A stretch of DNA of 64,000 bases from Flavobacterium psychrotrophum (GTDB lineage Bacteria; Bacteroidota; Bacteroidia; Flavobacteriales; Flavobacteriaceae): contig NZ_CP031557.1 in the NCBI RefSeq assembly GCF_003403075.1, positions 558,001 to 622,000 of the forward strand, written 5' to 3'. Below are positions 33,248-42,020 of the stretch, one piece after another. Below the pieces are notes generated by a model. That model was not told the DNA's origin, did no database searches, and saw only the letters and a program-made list of their open reading frames with translations. The translations under genes were made by a program, and so were the position numbers. How positions within the stretch are numbered: the first letter of the stretch is position 1; each line of letters begins with the position of its first letter.

Positions 33248-33595
33248 TTATTCTGCAACAGGCTCCCAAAGCTCTATCTTATTGCCATCCAGGTCGTATA
33301 TCCAGGCAAACTTACCATAAGATTCTTCCATACGGTTATCATCAACGCGCACGCCATCTGCTTTAAGCTTATCTACAAGTTCATCAATGCCCTCCACCCT
33401 AAAGTTCATCATAAACTGCTGGGTATCGCTGCCAAAATAGGTTGTGTCTTCCTTAAACGGGGCAAAAACCGTTGGCCCGGCTTCCTGTTGCCATGCCATG
33501 CCGTTAATACCCAGATGCTGCTCATACCATGCAGCCAGCGCCTTGTTATCTTTAGAGCGGAAAAACAATCCGCCAAATCCTGTTACTCTTGCCAT
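33248..33595 (-). CDS. VOC family (glyoxalase-like) protein
   Basis: A 115-residue single-module VOC protein: GGLFFRSKDNKALAAWYEQHLG at the first strand-helix, metal-ligand positions in the second beta-alpha-beta unit, and KFAWIYDLDGNKIELWEP at the C-terminus with the terminal Glu ligand. It probably forms a dimer and acts on a small organic substrate or gives resistance. The start overlaps the end of the DUF4199 gene by 13 bases, implying coupling. Confidence 0.85.
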   Translation of the reverse strand: MARVTGFGGLFFRSKDNKALAAWYEQHLGINGMAWQQEAGPTVFAPFKEDTTYFGSDTQQFMMNFRVEGIDELVDKLKADGVRVDDNRMEESYGKFAWIYDLDGNKIELWEPVAE

Positions 33596-34125
33596 GTTAT
33601 ATTTTTTTGTTTACGTTTTAAAATTAGTGCACTAATAAGCGATATAACAATACCCAACGGTAAAATTTCGGTGTAGGTTATAGCGGCATTAAAAAATGGA
33701 TTTTTATAAAGTTCCGCAAAGCCTTTCATTTCTGCGGCGGTTGCCTGTATTTCAGTTGCGCTTTTACCATCTTTAGCCATCTGGCTGAGCATGGCTTTGC
33801 TATACTGCTCCATAAAATCAGGGCTAAAATAGGTAGAATAAATAAGCCATATTACTACATATACTGTAGCTGTTATAAGTGCGATAAGCAGCCCGGCCTT
33901 AAATGCCTTGCCAAAGCTGATAACACCATCATTTTGATTATCGCGGTAGTTTTTAATGGCGACAAATATTAGCGAAAAAGCCAGCAGCATTGCCGCATAG
34001 CCGGCCACCATGCTCATGGTACCATGGGCGTTGCCGTTATACAGTTCCATAAAGAAGAAACCCGATATACTTATAACGCCACCTATGAGGCCGTGGAGGA
34101 TAATACTTTTTGTAAGTGTCTTCAT
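33583..34125 (-). CDS. DUF4199 membrane protein
   Basis: A 180-residue protein with four membrane helices (GLIGGVISISGFFF; GYAAMLLAFSLIFVAIKNY; FGKAFKAGLLIALITATVYVVIWLIY; LPLGIVISLISALIL) and the DUF4199 pattern KNYRDNQNDGVISFGKAFKAG. Function unknown; the family is common in Bacteroidota. It is the first gene of a two-gene operon with the VOC protein. Confidence 0.85.
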   Translation of the reverse strand: MKTLTKSIILHGLIGGVISISGFFFMELYNGNAHGTMSMVAGYAAMLLAFSLIFVAIKNYRDNQNDGVISFGKAFKAGLLIALITATVYVVIWLIYSTYFSPDFMEQYSKAMLSQMAKDGKSATEIQATAAEMKGFAELYKNPFFNAAITYTEILPLGIVISLISALILKRKQKNITWQE

Positions 34126-34180
34126 GTTTTTAGTTTAAGATTATTTGGGCAAAACTGGGGCTTTTATACCACATCATGGT

Positions 34181-34221
34181 CATACTAAAGTATGATTTTT
34201 TAGTACTACTACTTTAGTATG
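34181..34221. promoter_or_regulatory. 12-bp inverted repeat upstream of the DUF4199-VOC operon
   Basis: CATACTAAAGTA (34181-34192) and TACTTTAGTATG (34210-34221) are perfect inverted repeats with a 17-base spacer. The left arm is itself part of the partial palindrome CATACT-AA-AGTATG. It lies 56 bases before the DUF4199 start and 9 bases after the LuxR stop. No T-run follows, so an operator, possibly for the adjacent LuxR-type protein, fits better than a terminator. Confidence 0.4.
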
Positions 34222-34229
34222 GCAGGTTC

Positions 34230-34694
34230 TTATTTTATGATAGCCAGTTGTTTGGCTTTTTCTATTGCCTGGGTGCGCCGTTTTACCTCAAGCTTTTCAA
34301 ATATTTTAGATGAATGTGTCTTGACTGTATTGAGCGATACAAAAAGTGTATCGGCAATCTCGGCATTGCTCAGGCCTTTACCCATAAGAGCCAAAACTTC
34401 GGTTTCGCGTTTGCTGAGGTTGTGGGTAAAAGCCGTAGTAAGGTCAGGATGCTGATCAGTGGTAATAAAAACTTGTTTTTCTATGATCACTGTTTCCTTT
34501 TTGGGCTTAGTTAATTTTAAGGCGAGCCAGATGCCAAGCGCTGTAAACAGTATTGCAATAAATGCGGTATAGATTTCCTGCGCATTGCTTATAATGAGGT
34601 AACGGTATTCCAGTATCCGCATAAGGAATAAAAGTGCAGCTAGGCAAATGCCATAAAGCACAACAGATTTATATTTTACAGCTGCCTTAAACAT
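34230..34694 (-). CDS. Membrane-anchored LuxR-type transcriptional regulator
   Basis: A 154-residue protein with two N-terminal membrane helices (about 10-30 and 42-62) and a C-terminal LuxR/NarL helix-turn-helix (LSKRETEVLALMGKGLSNAEIADTLF then VSLNTVKTHSSKIFEKL). There is no receiver domain. An upstream ATG at 34715 lies inside the -7 element TATATTTG (34713-34720), so the start at 34694 is preferred. A membrane-tethered regulator next to a DUF4199 membrane protein suggests they share a signal. Confidence 0.85.
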   Translation of the reverse strand: MFKAAVKYKSVVLYGICLAALLFLMRILEYRYLIISNAQEIYTAFIAILFTALGIWLALKLTKPKKETVIIEKQVFITTDQHPDLTTAFTHNLSKRETEVLALMGKGLSNAEIADTLFVSLNTVKTHSSKIFEKLEVKRRTQAIEKAKQLAIIK

Positions 34695-34712
34695 TACGGT
34701 TTTGTATTTGGG

Positions 34713-34720
34713 CAAATATA
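34713..34720 (-). promoter_or_regulatory. -7 element of the LuxR-type gene
   Basis: Minus-strand TATATTTG, an exact match to TAnnTTTG, 18 bases before the ATG at 34694. Confidence 0.5.
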
Positions 34721-34820
34721 AAGTTTTTATTTTCGGCGAGATATTTTTCGAAAATTTGAACTGTGCTCTTTACAGATATAAATATTTTTGAATACATCAA
34801 TAGATATCTGTACTTATATG

Positions 34821-34828
34821 TATGTTTG
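34821..34828 (+). promoter_or_regulatory. -7 element of the gene at 34856
   Basis: TATGTTTG matches TAnnTTTG, 27 bases before the ATG. No -33 TTG lies at standard spacing. Confidence 0.4.
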
Positions 34829-34855
34829 TTATACCAATCAACAATTTCCTGAGCT

Positions 34856-35392
34856 ATGAAAGCAAATTTCTTTTTATCAATTTTGTTTCTTCCTGTTGTT
34901 ATAATTTCTTTTATTAGCGGGAAGCAAGTAAATACTGATTCTAATAAAAGCCGTCAGAAAAATGTTTTTGCTGTAATTAAAAATAATTCTTTTGTTTTTA
35001 AGGCCGATACTTTAGATTACAAAACGAAAGTCAGAAAGGCTTTATTCCCAAAAGAGAAATGGAGTTTCAACAAAATTTCGATAATTAAACAACTGACACT
35101 TGGCGACAAGAAAGAGTTTTATTATATTTTACTGACCACAAAAGATGGTAAAATCAAAGTAGGTAAATGGTTAAATAAGAATGGAGAAACTTTATCTGTC
35201 AATGATGAAATTGCAGATGGAGACTTATTTGAGCAGTCTTATTTATCATGTGTAGGAGACGGAAGCTGTTATCCGCAGGTTTACCAAGAAGGAAGCCAAA
35301 AAATGTGGGGTTGTTCAGAAGATATAAAGTGCTATATTGATGGTAAACAAGATGTCAACTGTCAGTCTTATAAATCTATTCTGGGTTATTAA
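34856..35392 (+). CDS. Exported protein of unknown function with C-terminal cysteines
   Basis: A 178-residue protein with a signal-like N-terminus (MKANFFLSILFLPVVIISFISG) and no recognised domain. The middle has KKEFYYILLTTKDGKIKVGKW. The C-terminal 50 residues hold four to five cysteines (LSCVGDGSCYPQ, WGCSEDIKCYID, VNCQS) that could form disulfides in the periplasm. Codon use is visibly AT-richer than in the neighbours. It is monocistronic, with its own promoter and a strong terminator. Confidence 0.6.
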   Translation: MKANFFLSILFLPVVIISFISGKQVNTDSNKSRQKNVFAVIKNNSFVFKADTLDYKTKVRKALFPKEKWSFNKISIIKQLTLGDKKEFYYILLTTKDGKIKVGKWLNKNGETLSVNDEIADGDLFEQSYLSCVGDGSCYPQVYQEGSQKMWGCSEDIKCYIDGKQDVNCQSYKSILGY

Positions 35393-35395
35393 TAG

Positions 35396-35421
35396 TTAGG
35401 CTACCTTTTGGGGTAGCCTAA
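35396..35421. terminator. Bidirectional terminator
   Basis: TTAGGCTACC (35396-35405) pairs with GGTAGCCTAA (35412-35421), followed by T-rich sequence. It separates two convergent genes. Confidence 0.8.
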
Positions 35422-35444
35422 TTTTATTATTGTCTTGAAGAAGT

Positions 35445-37670
35445 TTACAGCTCTTTCATCCCGAGCTCTTTCCTTATAATATCTTCAAAGGTTTTTTCGC
35501 CAGGGCGAGGCATTTTTGCATTTATCAGCTTGCCGTCTTTTCCTATCAGGATAAAGCGCGGAATAAACTCAACGTCATAAGCCGTACTAAAAAACTCATT
35601 ATTATCTATATGTACCTGTAGTACGCTTTTGCTTTTTAGCTTGGCATCCATATACCAGTCCTCAATTTTTCTGTCGGTGCTCAGCGCTACAAACTGTATA
35701 CCTTCCTTTTTATACTTAAGGGCAATCTTTTCAAACTTAGGCGATTCTTCCCTGCACGGGCCACACCATGTAGCCCATACATCTATGGCTATAAGCTTGC
35801 CTTTATACTGCTCAAGAGAAAAAGGCTTGTTGTCTATAGTAGTACCCGCAATGGCCGGAGCCTCTTTGCCCTTGGCTATACCATCCAGCGTTTTGTTTAT
35901 ACCTGCTACAATATTACTATACTTAGTATCTTTAAAGGTATAGGCATAATACTTCATAAGGTTGGCACGCTCCTCAATAGTGTTGGCTTCGCGCAGGCTG
36001 CTTTTTAATTGCCAGAAAAGAAGTTTGTCCTTAAATGTACCCGGTTTCATTGCGGCAATAGCGCGTAGTATCTTAGTACCTTCGTCAATATCGGCCTCGT
36101 TGTTTTCAATAAGTCGCGAGGTTACATAGTTAAAATACCCCTCGTTACTAAGCAACGCATCGTCATGCAACGACACCGACTTTATCATGCCCGCAATCTC
36201 AGGTGTTGGTTTTGTAGGCTGGCCGGGATATACTGCCTTACGCATTTTTACCAGGTCGTACCAGTAGTTAAGATAAGTAAGGGTAATTATTTTTTTAGTG
36301 TAAGAAACAAAATCGGTACGGGGCACATAGTTATCAGCCGTCCTGAATTTGTCGGTAGCGTTCATGGCGTCATCCCATTCTTTATAGATTTGCCTGGTGT
36401 AAAAGCTTACATTATCAAGGTCCTGTTTTTGCTCAAGCATATAGGCTACATAAGCAAAGTTATTTTCATTGCCCTGTTTATACTGGTTTTCTGCCAGACG
36501 TGTACCGGTAATTTTACCATCAACAGAGTTGCCATATTTTTTAATATCTAAATATATACTGTCGTTTTTACCAAAATAAAAATCGCTGTTAACGCCATTT
36601 TCAAAAGTAAACTTATACCTGTCTAACGGAATGTCCTTTTTTATTTCATACTGAAAACGATTGTCAATTACTGGTATGGCAGCCACGGTATCCTGAATAA
36701 AATTATCAAGGATATACAGTATTTTTACTTTCTCCTTACTTTCCAGTTTACCGGCTATAACCGTGCGGTTGTGTGCTTCATACATATTTGGTTTAAAAAT
36801 GTACCATGAAAGCAATGCGGTTAAAGCCAGTACACCCACTAACGAGGCCGCCCTTACGGCAGTGCCTGCAAAAGCCGCTTTTAAACCTTTGTGGCGGTAC
36901 CAGTTAAAACCTGTGTAAATGGTAGCAGTCGTAAGTATAAGTGCGGCAACTTCGCTATAAATAAGCCAGTAGCCCAGTTCGCTGCCGTTTTTATACTCAG
37001 ATACCTTACCTAATATTGCCAAAGGGTACCATCCCGGGGTAACGTTAAATATTTTAAGGAACAGGTAGCCCAGCAGCAAAAAGAACCCAATAAGCATGCT
37101 CCATACAAAGCTCGGCATAAGTACTGATATAAGGTACTGTAGTGCGGTAAAGAAAAGCCCTGCCACAAACAGGCGCAGTACAATGTTAAACACAGGCCCG
37201 GCCTCAAACCCAAAAGTGGCTGCTTTTGGCACTTCAATTACGGCCATCATCAGGCCGCCGGCAAGGTAGCTTGCTGCAACCAGTGTAAGTATAGAAATAA
37301 GGTTGGTTATAAGCAGCACCGTAAATTTAGACGAATAAATAGCCCATTTATTTACCGGCTGCGTTTCCATAAGCTGCCAGCCGCCATTTTTGTGGTCTAA
37401 TTGTGTTATACGGCTTACCGAAATAATTATGAGTAGCGGGAAAAAGAACTCAGCATAGCCGCCTAACATTTCATGTATTATATCGGTAAAATAATTATAG
37501 GGTATGCTGCCCTTGCTTTTAGATGCGGTATCGTCGCCCAGGTTCTCGATAATCATTATAAGGGCATATAAAATAGGCATAAAAGCGCCTATTATTGCGG
37601 CAACCCAGTACATACCGGTGCCCTTCTTTTTTATGTGTTCTGCCTTAAGGGCGGTAATATAGTTGTTCAT
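35445..37670 (-). CDS. ABC-2 type permease fused to a C-terminal TlpA-like thioredoxin domain
   Basis: The 741-residue protein starts as an ABC-2 permease of the bacitracin/lantibiotic-immunity type (six or more helices up to about residue 300; QLDHKNGGWQLMETQPV is typical). A long extracytoplasmic middle (about 310-590) resembles the region before the redox domain of TlpA/DUF4369-like lipoproteins. The last 140 residues are thioredoxin-like, with WATWCGPCREE at about 632-642 and the cis-Pro loop EFIPRFILI. The reading frame is continuous, so this is a real fusion. With the ATPase 9 bases upstream it should form one inner-membrane exporter carrying its own thiol reductase or oxidase. Confidence 0.85.
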   Translation of the reverse strand: MNNYITALKAEHIKKKGTGMYWVAAIIGAFMPILYALIMIIENLGDDTASKSKGSIPYNYFTDIIHEMLGGYAEFFFPLLIIISVSRITQLDHKNGGWQLMETQPVNKWAIYSSKFTVLLITNLISILTLVAASYLAGGLMMAVIEVPKAATFGFEAGPVFNIVLRLFVAGLFFTALQYLISVLMPSFVWSMLIGFFLLLGYLFLKIFNVTPGWYPLAILGKVSEYKNGSELGYWLIYSEVAALILTTATIYTGFNWYRHKGLKAAFAGTAVRAASLVGVLALTALLSWYIFKPNMYEAHNRTVIAGKLESKEKVKILYILDNFIQDTVAAIPVIDNRFQYEIKKDIPLDRYKFTFENGVNSDFYFGKNDSIYLDIKKYGNSVDGKITGTRLAENQYKQGNENNFAYVAYMLEQKQDLDNVSFYTRQIYKEWDDAMNATDKFRTADNYVPRTDFVSYTKKIITLTYLNYWYDLVKMRKAVYPGQPTKPTPEIAGMIKSVSLHDDALLSNEGYFNYVTSRLIENNEADIDEGTKILRAIAAMKPGTFKDKLLFWQLKSSLREANTIEERANLMKYYAYTFKDTKYSNIVAGINKTLDGIAKGKEAPAIAGTTIDNKPFSLEQYKGKLIAIDVWATWCGPCREESPKFEKIALKYKKEGIQFVALSTDRKIEDWYMDAKLKSKSVLQVHIDNNEFFSTAYDVEFIPRFILIGKDGKLINAKMPRPGEKTFEDIIRKELGMKEL

Positions 37671-37679
37671 GAGGTTGGT

Positions 37680-38591
37680 TTATTTTTGGTTGATTAGTGT
37701 CATAAACCATTCTTCAAGGCCGTTTAACACTTTAATTTCATAAATATCGGCTCCGTTGTTTACCAGGCTTTTTGTAAATGCCGGTATGGCTTCGCGCCCG
37801 GGCAGTTCAAGTACTACCTGGCTTGCGCTTTCTAAAATCGCAGTAGGGTAATCCTGTTGCAGTTTTTGTTGCCATTGGGCGGCATCGCGCAGGCCTACCT
37901 GTACTTTGCACGTGCCAGACTGTTTGCCAAGCTCTTCTATAGTACCCTCAAAACGCAGCTTACCGTTACTAATAATGCCCACGTGGGTACACATACGTTC
38001 TATTTCTGCCAAAAGATGGCTCGATACAAATATGGTAACGCCCTTTTCTTTATTAAGCTTAACAAGCAATTGGCGGATGTCGCGCATCCCGTTAGGGTCA
38101 AGGCCATTTACAGGTTCATCCAGTAGCAACAGCTGCGGATCACTAAGTAACGCCATAGCTATGGCAAGGCGCTGCTTCATACCCAGAGAGTATTGTTTTG
38201 CTTTGCGCTTAGCGTCGCGGGTAAGGTCTACAAGTTCTAATGCTTCAGGAATTCTAATTTCCGGCAGGTTGCGCAGTTTAGCAATGTAGCGCAGGTTGTC
38301 ATACCCGCTAAGGTGCAGGTACAGGGCCGGGCTTTCTACTAATGATCCAATGCTGTTAAACACTTCCGGTAGCTGGCCATGTAAGGGCTTGCCAAAAACT
38401 TTTATCGATTTTTCCTGCTCGGGCAGTATCCCGGTCAGCAGCCTCATGGTAGTAGATTTACCTGCCCCGTTAGGGCCTAAAAAACCGTAGATAGCCCCTT
38501 TTGGGATGTTGAGAGATACATTTTCTAAAACTTTCCGGTATTTGGAATACTGAAAGTTGAGTCCTTCAGTCTGGATGATATACTCTGGCAT
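37680..38591 (-). CDS. ABC transporter ATP-binding protein (BcrA-like)
   Basis: A 303-residue ATPase with Walker A GPNGAGKSTTMR, signature YSLGMKQRLAIAMAL, Walker B LLLLDEPVNGLDPNG and the switch His in FVSSHLLAEIERM. The C-terminal extension (about 215-303) is typical of BcrA/lantibiotic-protection ATPases. It is transcribed first and is followed after 9 bases by the permease-thioredoxin fusion. Confidence 0.9.
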   Translation of the reverse strand: MPEYIIQTEGLNFQYSKYRKVLENVSLNIPKGAIYGFLGPNGAGKSTTMRLLTGILPEQEKSIKVFGKPLHGQLPEVFNSIGSLVESPALYLHLSGYDNLRYIAKLRNLPEIRIPEALELVDLTRDAKRKAKQYSLGMKQRLAIAMALLSDPQLLLLDEPVNGLDPNGMRDIRQLLVKLNKEKGVTIFVSSHLLAEIERMCTHVGIISNGKLRFEGTIEELGKQSGTCKVQVGLRDAAQWQQKLQQDYPTAILESASQVVLELPGREAIPAFTKSLVNNGADIYEIKVLNGLEEWFMTLINQK

Positions 38592-38646
38592 AGTATGATT
38601 TGATTGGTTTATCTGATGCTAAGATAACAAAATAGCATCAGGATTA

Positions 38647-38677
38647 TTGTAGATATGTATACTACTGACTAACTTTG
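38647..38677 (+). promoter_or_regulatory. Promoter of yaaA
   Basis: TTG at 38647-38649, a 20-base spacer and TAACTTTG at 38670-38677, a full match to TTG-N17-23-TAnnTTTG. The -7 box ends 18 bases before the ATG at 38695. Confidence 0.7.
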
Positions 38678-38694
38678 TTACACAAACATTGTAT

Positions 38695-39453
38695 ATGAAA
38701 ATTGTAATTTCTCCGGCCAAGTCGCTGGATTTTGAAACTAAACTACCGGTGCGCAAACACACAGAGCCCATTTTTTTAAAAGAAGCCGAGGTTGTGCATG
38801 CTGCCGTAAAAGATAAAACCCCAGCCGAACTAAGCAGCCTTATGCATATTAGCGATAACCTGGCACAGCTTAACTGGGAGCGTAACCAGGAGTGGAGCAC
38901 ACCGTTTACGACAAAGAATGCACGTCCTGCTGTTTACGCTTTTAACGGCGATGTATATACCGGCCTTGATGCTTATACGATACCTGCTGCCAAAATAAAT
39001 AAGCTACAGGATTCGCTGCGGATACTATCTGGCTTATATGGTTTGCTAAAACCGCTGGACCTTATGCAGCCCTACCGTCTTGAAATGGGTACACACCTGC
39101 CTGTGGGCGATAACAAAAACCTGTACGAGTTTTGGAAGCAAACCGTTACCGCTGCACTTAACAATGAGCTGGAGGATAACGAACTTTTTGTAAACCTTGC
39201 CAGCCAGGAATATTTTGGTGCGGTAGATGAGAAGACTTTAAAAGTACCGGTCATTACCCCGGAGTTTAAAGACTACAAAGATGGTAAACTGCGCATGGTA
39301 AGCTTCTTTGCCAAAAAAGCGAGGGGCATGATGGTGCGCTACATTATAGATCATAATGTAAAAACGCTTAAAGGGCTTAAGGGTTTTAACTATGACGGCT
39401 ATGCTTTTGACGCGCAATTGAGCAAAGGAAATACACTGGTGTTTACGAGGTAG
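38695..39453 (+). CDS. yaaA: Peroxide stress protein YaaA
   Basis: A 252-residue protein beginning MKIVISPAKSLDFETK, the diagnostic DUF328/YaaA start, with PAVYAFNGDVYTGLDAYT and LSGLYGLLKPLDLMQPYRLEM. In E. coli YaaA lowers intracellular free iron during H2O2 stress and it has a DNA-binding fold. The ATG at 38695 is chosen over one six bases upstream because MKIVISPAK is the family start. It is followed after 4 bases by a small hypothetical gene. Confidence 0.92.
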   Translation: MKIVISPAKSLDFETKLPVRKHTEPIFLKEAEVVHAAVKDKTPAELSSLMHISDNLAQLNWERNQEWSTPFTTKNARPAVYAFNGDVYTGLDAYTIPAAKINKLQDSLRILSGLYGLLKPLDLMQPYRLEMGTHLPVGDNKNLYEFWKQTVTAALNNELEDNELFVNLASQEYFGAVDEKTLKVPVITPEFKDYKDGKLRMVSFFAKKARGMMVRYIIDHNVKTLKGLKGFNYDGYAFDAQLSKGNTLVFTR

Positions 39454-39457
39454 CTGT

Positions 39458-39922
39458 ATGGACTATAAGCTGAAATTTGTTATTGATGATTATGACCCTT
39501 GGATATTGCACAGCAAAAAGCGTGTAAATATCAATAGGAGAAATAGGGAAGAGGTAATGAAAGGCTATACAGATATGGTATATAGTTGGAGAATATCCAG
39601 GTATTTGTCTGAAGATACCATTGATATATTTGGGCATGGACAAGGCCCTTCGCAAACCACGGGAGAACTTGATGTGGATAGTGTGATGCAGGAACTGAAT
39701 ACCGATTATTGTTTTGATTTTGATTATGAGCCTGCCGAAAATGATATTCTGTCTGCTGTGTTTCATTATCGTAATCCGGCTATAACGGGCATGGCAAGGC
39801 CTTATTTCTTTTCCGGAAAAATCCTTTTACGCTACAATGGCAAGGAATGGGAGAGAGGCTGGCGTTTCAGGGAAATTTATGAAGAAATACATCGTGGTAT
39901 TCTCCACGTTAGTCCAAAATAA
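39458..39922 (+). CDS. Hypothetical protein, co-transcribed with yaaA
   Basis: A 154-residue soluble protein with no signal peptide. It is rich in aromatic and charged residues (FVIDDYDPWILHSKKRVNIN; DYCFDFDYEPAENDILSAVF; GKEWERGWRFREIYEEI). I do not recognise a family. It starts 4 bases after the yaaA stop and ends at a strong terminator, so both genes form one transcript. Confidence 0.6.
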   Translation: MDYKLKFVIDDYDPWILHSKKRVNINRRNREEVMKGYTDMVYSWRISRYLSEDTIDIFGHGQGPSQTTGELDVDSVMQELNTDYCFDFDYEPAENDILSAVFHYRNPAITGMARPYFFSGKILLRYNGKEWERGWRFREIYEEIHRGILHVSPK

Positions 39923-39925
39923 AAA

Positions 39926-39963
39926 AAGCCCGTAAAAATGAAAACTTCCATTTTTACGGGCTT
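39926..39963. terminator. Bidirectional terminator between the yaaA operon and the DUF3861 gene
   Basis: AAGCCCGTAAAAATG (39926-39940) and CATTTTTACGGGCTT (39949-39963) are perfect 15-bp inverted repeats, preceded by a run of A. Confidence 0.85.
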
Positions 39964-39979
39964 CTGTGTAAACTGACTA

Positions 39980-40273
39980 CTAATTACTGCTCTTCAGCTT
40001 TTTCATAAAATCTTTAAAAGCGGGAAGAAACTCTTCAAATAATGCGTTGTCTTTATTGCGCAGCATTACTTCGCTAAACATTTTAAGCCCAATGGCAAAT
40101 TCGGTACTCTGCCCCATATCGCCAAAATGGTCACGGTCCTGTAATTTATCTATAACGTCAAACAGGTTGTCGTGGTTGTCAAACACAACTTCAACACGGC
40201 GGTGCAGGTCAGCATCGCTTGGGCTGTAGGTATGTTCGAGGGTTACTGTGTAATGATTGTATTTTTTATTCAT
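39980..40273 (-). CDS. DUF3861 domain protein
   Basis: A 97-residue cytosolic protein matching DUF3861: YNHYTVTLEHTYSPSD, VEVVFDNHDNLFDVIDKLQ, FAIGLKMFSEVMLRNKDNAL and FKDFMKKLKSS. Function unknown. The start at 40273 (MNKKYNHY) is the usual family start; the 45-base upstream extension runs into the neighbouring terminator. Confidence 0.8.
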   Translation of the reverse strand: MNKKYNHYTVTLEHTYSPSDADLHRRVEVVFDNHDNLFDVIDKLQDRDHFGDMGQSTEFAIGLKMFSEVMLRNKDNALFEEFLPAFKDFMKKLKSSN

Positions 40274-40294
40274 GTAATAAGGTGATGTTAAAAG

Positions 40295-40328
40295 AAAACC
40301 TGCCGGATGTGTGTGCACGGCAGGTTTT
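40295..40328 (-). terminator. Terminator of the efflux operon
   Basis: AAAACCTGCCG (40295-40305) and CGGCAGGTTTT (40318-40328) are perfect inverted repeats, about 100 bases past the MFS stop. Confidence 0.75.
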
Positions 40329-40426
40329 CAGGGATATATATAGAGAGATAGTTTTTGTTTGTTGCCGGTTGTCGGTTTATAGTTGTTGGAAGCTTCTGGC
40401 AACCATCAACTGACAACCATTAACCC

Positions 40427-42016
40427 TTAGTGCATCGCGTCTGCCATATTTATTTTCTCTTTACCCTCTTTTACAAGCAGGATAAAAGGAATACAAATAA
40501 GAAACAAGATGCCCAGGTATAAAAATATGTCCATGTAAGATAATACAGTTGCCTGTTTCAGTACACCGCCTTCTAAGGCTGCATACGCCTTACTCAATGC
40601 TTCGCTGGACGAAAATCCTTTAGCCATAAAACCCTGCTGTAGCTGATGTACCCTTTGTTGCACGGCATAGTCAGTTACCTGTTCATGACTTACAAGGTTT
40701 ACACGGTGCGATTGCGTAAAACGTGTAATGAACGTACTGATAAGTGCAATACCAAACGAACCGCCCAGTTGTCGCATCATCCCGGTAAAGGCAGCGCCTT
40801 CGCCAATGCTCTTGCCCTTAAGGGTAGAAAGTGCCATGGTGGTAATAGGTACAAAGAGTAATCCAAGGCCCATACCGCGCAATATCAATGGCCAGAACAT
40901 ATGTTCGGCGCCGGTATCTGGCGTCATAATGCTGTACATCCAGAAGGTAAAACCAAAGAATATTGAGAACCCTGTGGCTACCATATACGTTTTCTTTACG
41001 CCTTTTTGTATCATTTGCCCTATAAACGGCATCATAAAGGCGGTCATCAATGAACTTGGTATTAGTAGCATACCGGCATCAAGAGCCGTCCAGCCTAATA
41101 TCGATTGGGTATAGATAGGGATTACAAAAGTAGACCCGTATAGACCGAAGCCCAGGATAAAACACATTATCGTACCTATACGCAGGTTGCTGTCGTTGAG
41201 AACCTTAAGATTAACAATAGGATGCTCATATACGCTTTCGCGCCAAATGAATGCCAGTAGCCCAAAAACAGTTAGTACACTCAGGCCTACAATAAGCGGG
41301 TCTTCAAACCAGTCGTCCTGCTGGCCGTGTTCCAGTACAAACTGGAGTGAGCCAATAAAAGCGATAAGGAATATAATACCCCACCAGTCTACCTTGTCTG
41401 CACTTAGTTTTTCGCCATATTTAGGGCTCTTTACATAGATCAAGGTAAGTACGGTAGCTATAATGCCCAGTGGTACATTGATGTAAAAAATAAGCGGCCA
41501 TGAGTAGTTGTCTACCAGGTAACCACCCAATGGCGGACCAAGTGTAGGGCCCACAATTACACCCATACCATAAATAGCCTGTGCTATACCACGTTTTTCT
41601 GCGGGGTAACTTTCAGTAATAATGGTTTGTGCCGTTACCAGCAGCGCACCACCACCCATACCCTGTATGAACCTGAAGGTTACAAGTTCCCAAATGTTGT
41701 CTGCATTACCACAGGCAAAAGAGGCTACAGTGAATATGATAATAGATGCGGCAAAATAATTTCGGCGGCCAAACTGCTGCGATAGCCAGCTCGTCATGGG
41801 TATTACAATTACGTTTGCAATGGCATAGGCTGTAATTACCCAGGCCACATCGGTAAGGGTAGCACCAAGGCTTCCCCTCATTTCATTAAGTGCAACGTTT
41901 ACAATGGTAGTATCTACAATTTCTAGCAGGGCACAAAGTACCGCTGTTATTGTAATAATAACCCGCCTAAAGCCGTATTCTACCAAGTCGTCGCTTACGG
42001 TTGCTGCTCCTGCCAT
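40427..42016 (-). CDS. DHA2 family MFS drug efflux pump (EmrB/QacA-like)
   Basis: A 529-residue, 14-helix inner-membrane antiporter: ALLEIVDTTIVNVALNEM at helix 1 with the DHA2 motif, FIQGMGGGALLVTAQTII in helix 4 and GPTLGPPLGGYLVDNYSW (motif C) in helix 5. It exports lipophilic drugs against H+. With the HlyD-type adaptor and TolC-type channel encoded just upstream it forms an EmrAB-TolC-type tripartite pump. It is the last gene of the TetR operon. Confidence 0.92.
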   Translation of the reverse strand: MAGAATVSDDLVEYGFRRVIITITAVLCALLEIVDTTIVNVALNEMRGSLGATLTDVAWVITAYAIANVIVIPMTSWLSQQFGRRNYFAASIIIFTVASFACGNADNIWELVTFRFIQGMGGGALLVTAQTIITESYPAEKRGIAQAIYGMGVIVGPTLGPPLGGYLVDNYSWPLIFYINVPLGIIATVLTLIYVKSPKYGEKLSADKVDWWGIIFLIAFIGSLQFVLEHGQQDDWFEDPLIVGLSVLTVFGLLAFIWRESVYEHPIVNLKVLNDSNLRIGTIMCFILGFGLYGSTFVIPIYTQSILGWTALDAGMLLIPSSLMTAFMMPFIGQMIQKGVKKTYMVATGFSIFFGFTFWMYSIMTPDTGAEHMFWPLILRGMGLGLLFVPITTMALSTLKGKSIGEGAAFTGMMRQLGGSFGIALISTFITRFTQSHRVNLVSHEQVTDYAVQQRVHQLQQGFMAKGFSSSEALSKAYAALEGGVLKQATVLSYMDIFLYLGILFLICIPFILLVKEGKEKINMADAMH

Positions 42017-42020
42017 AATA

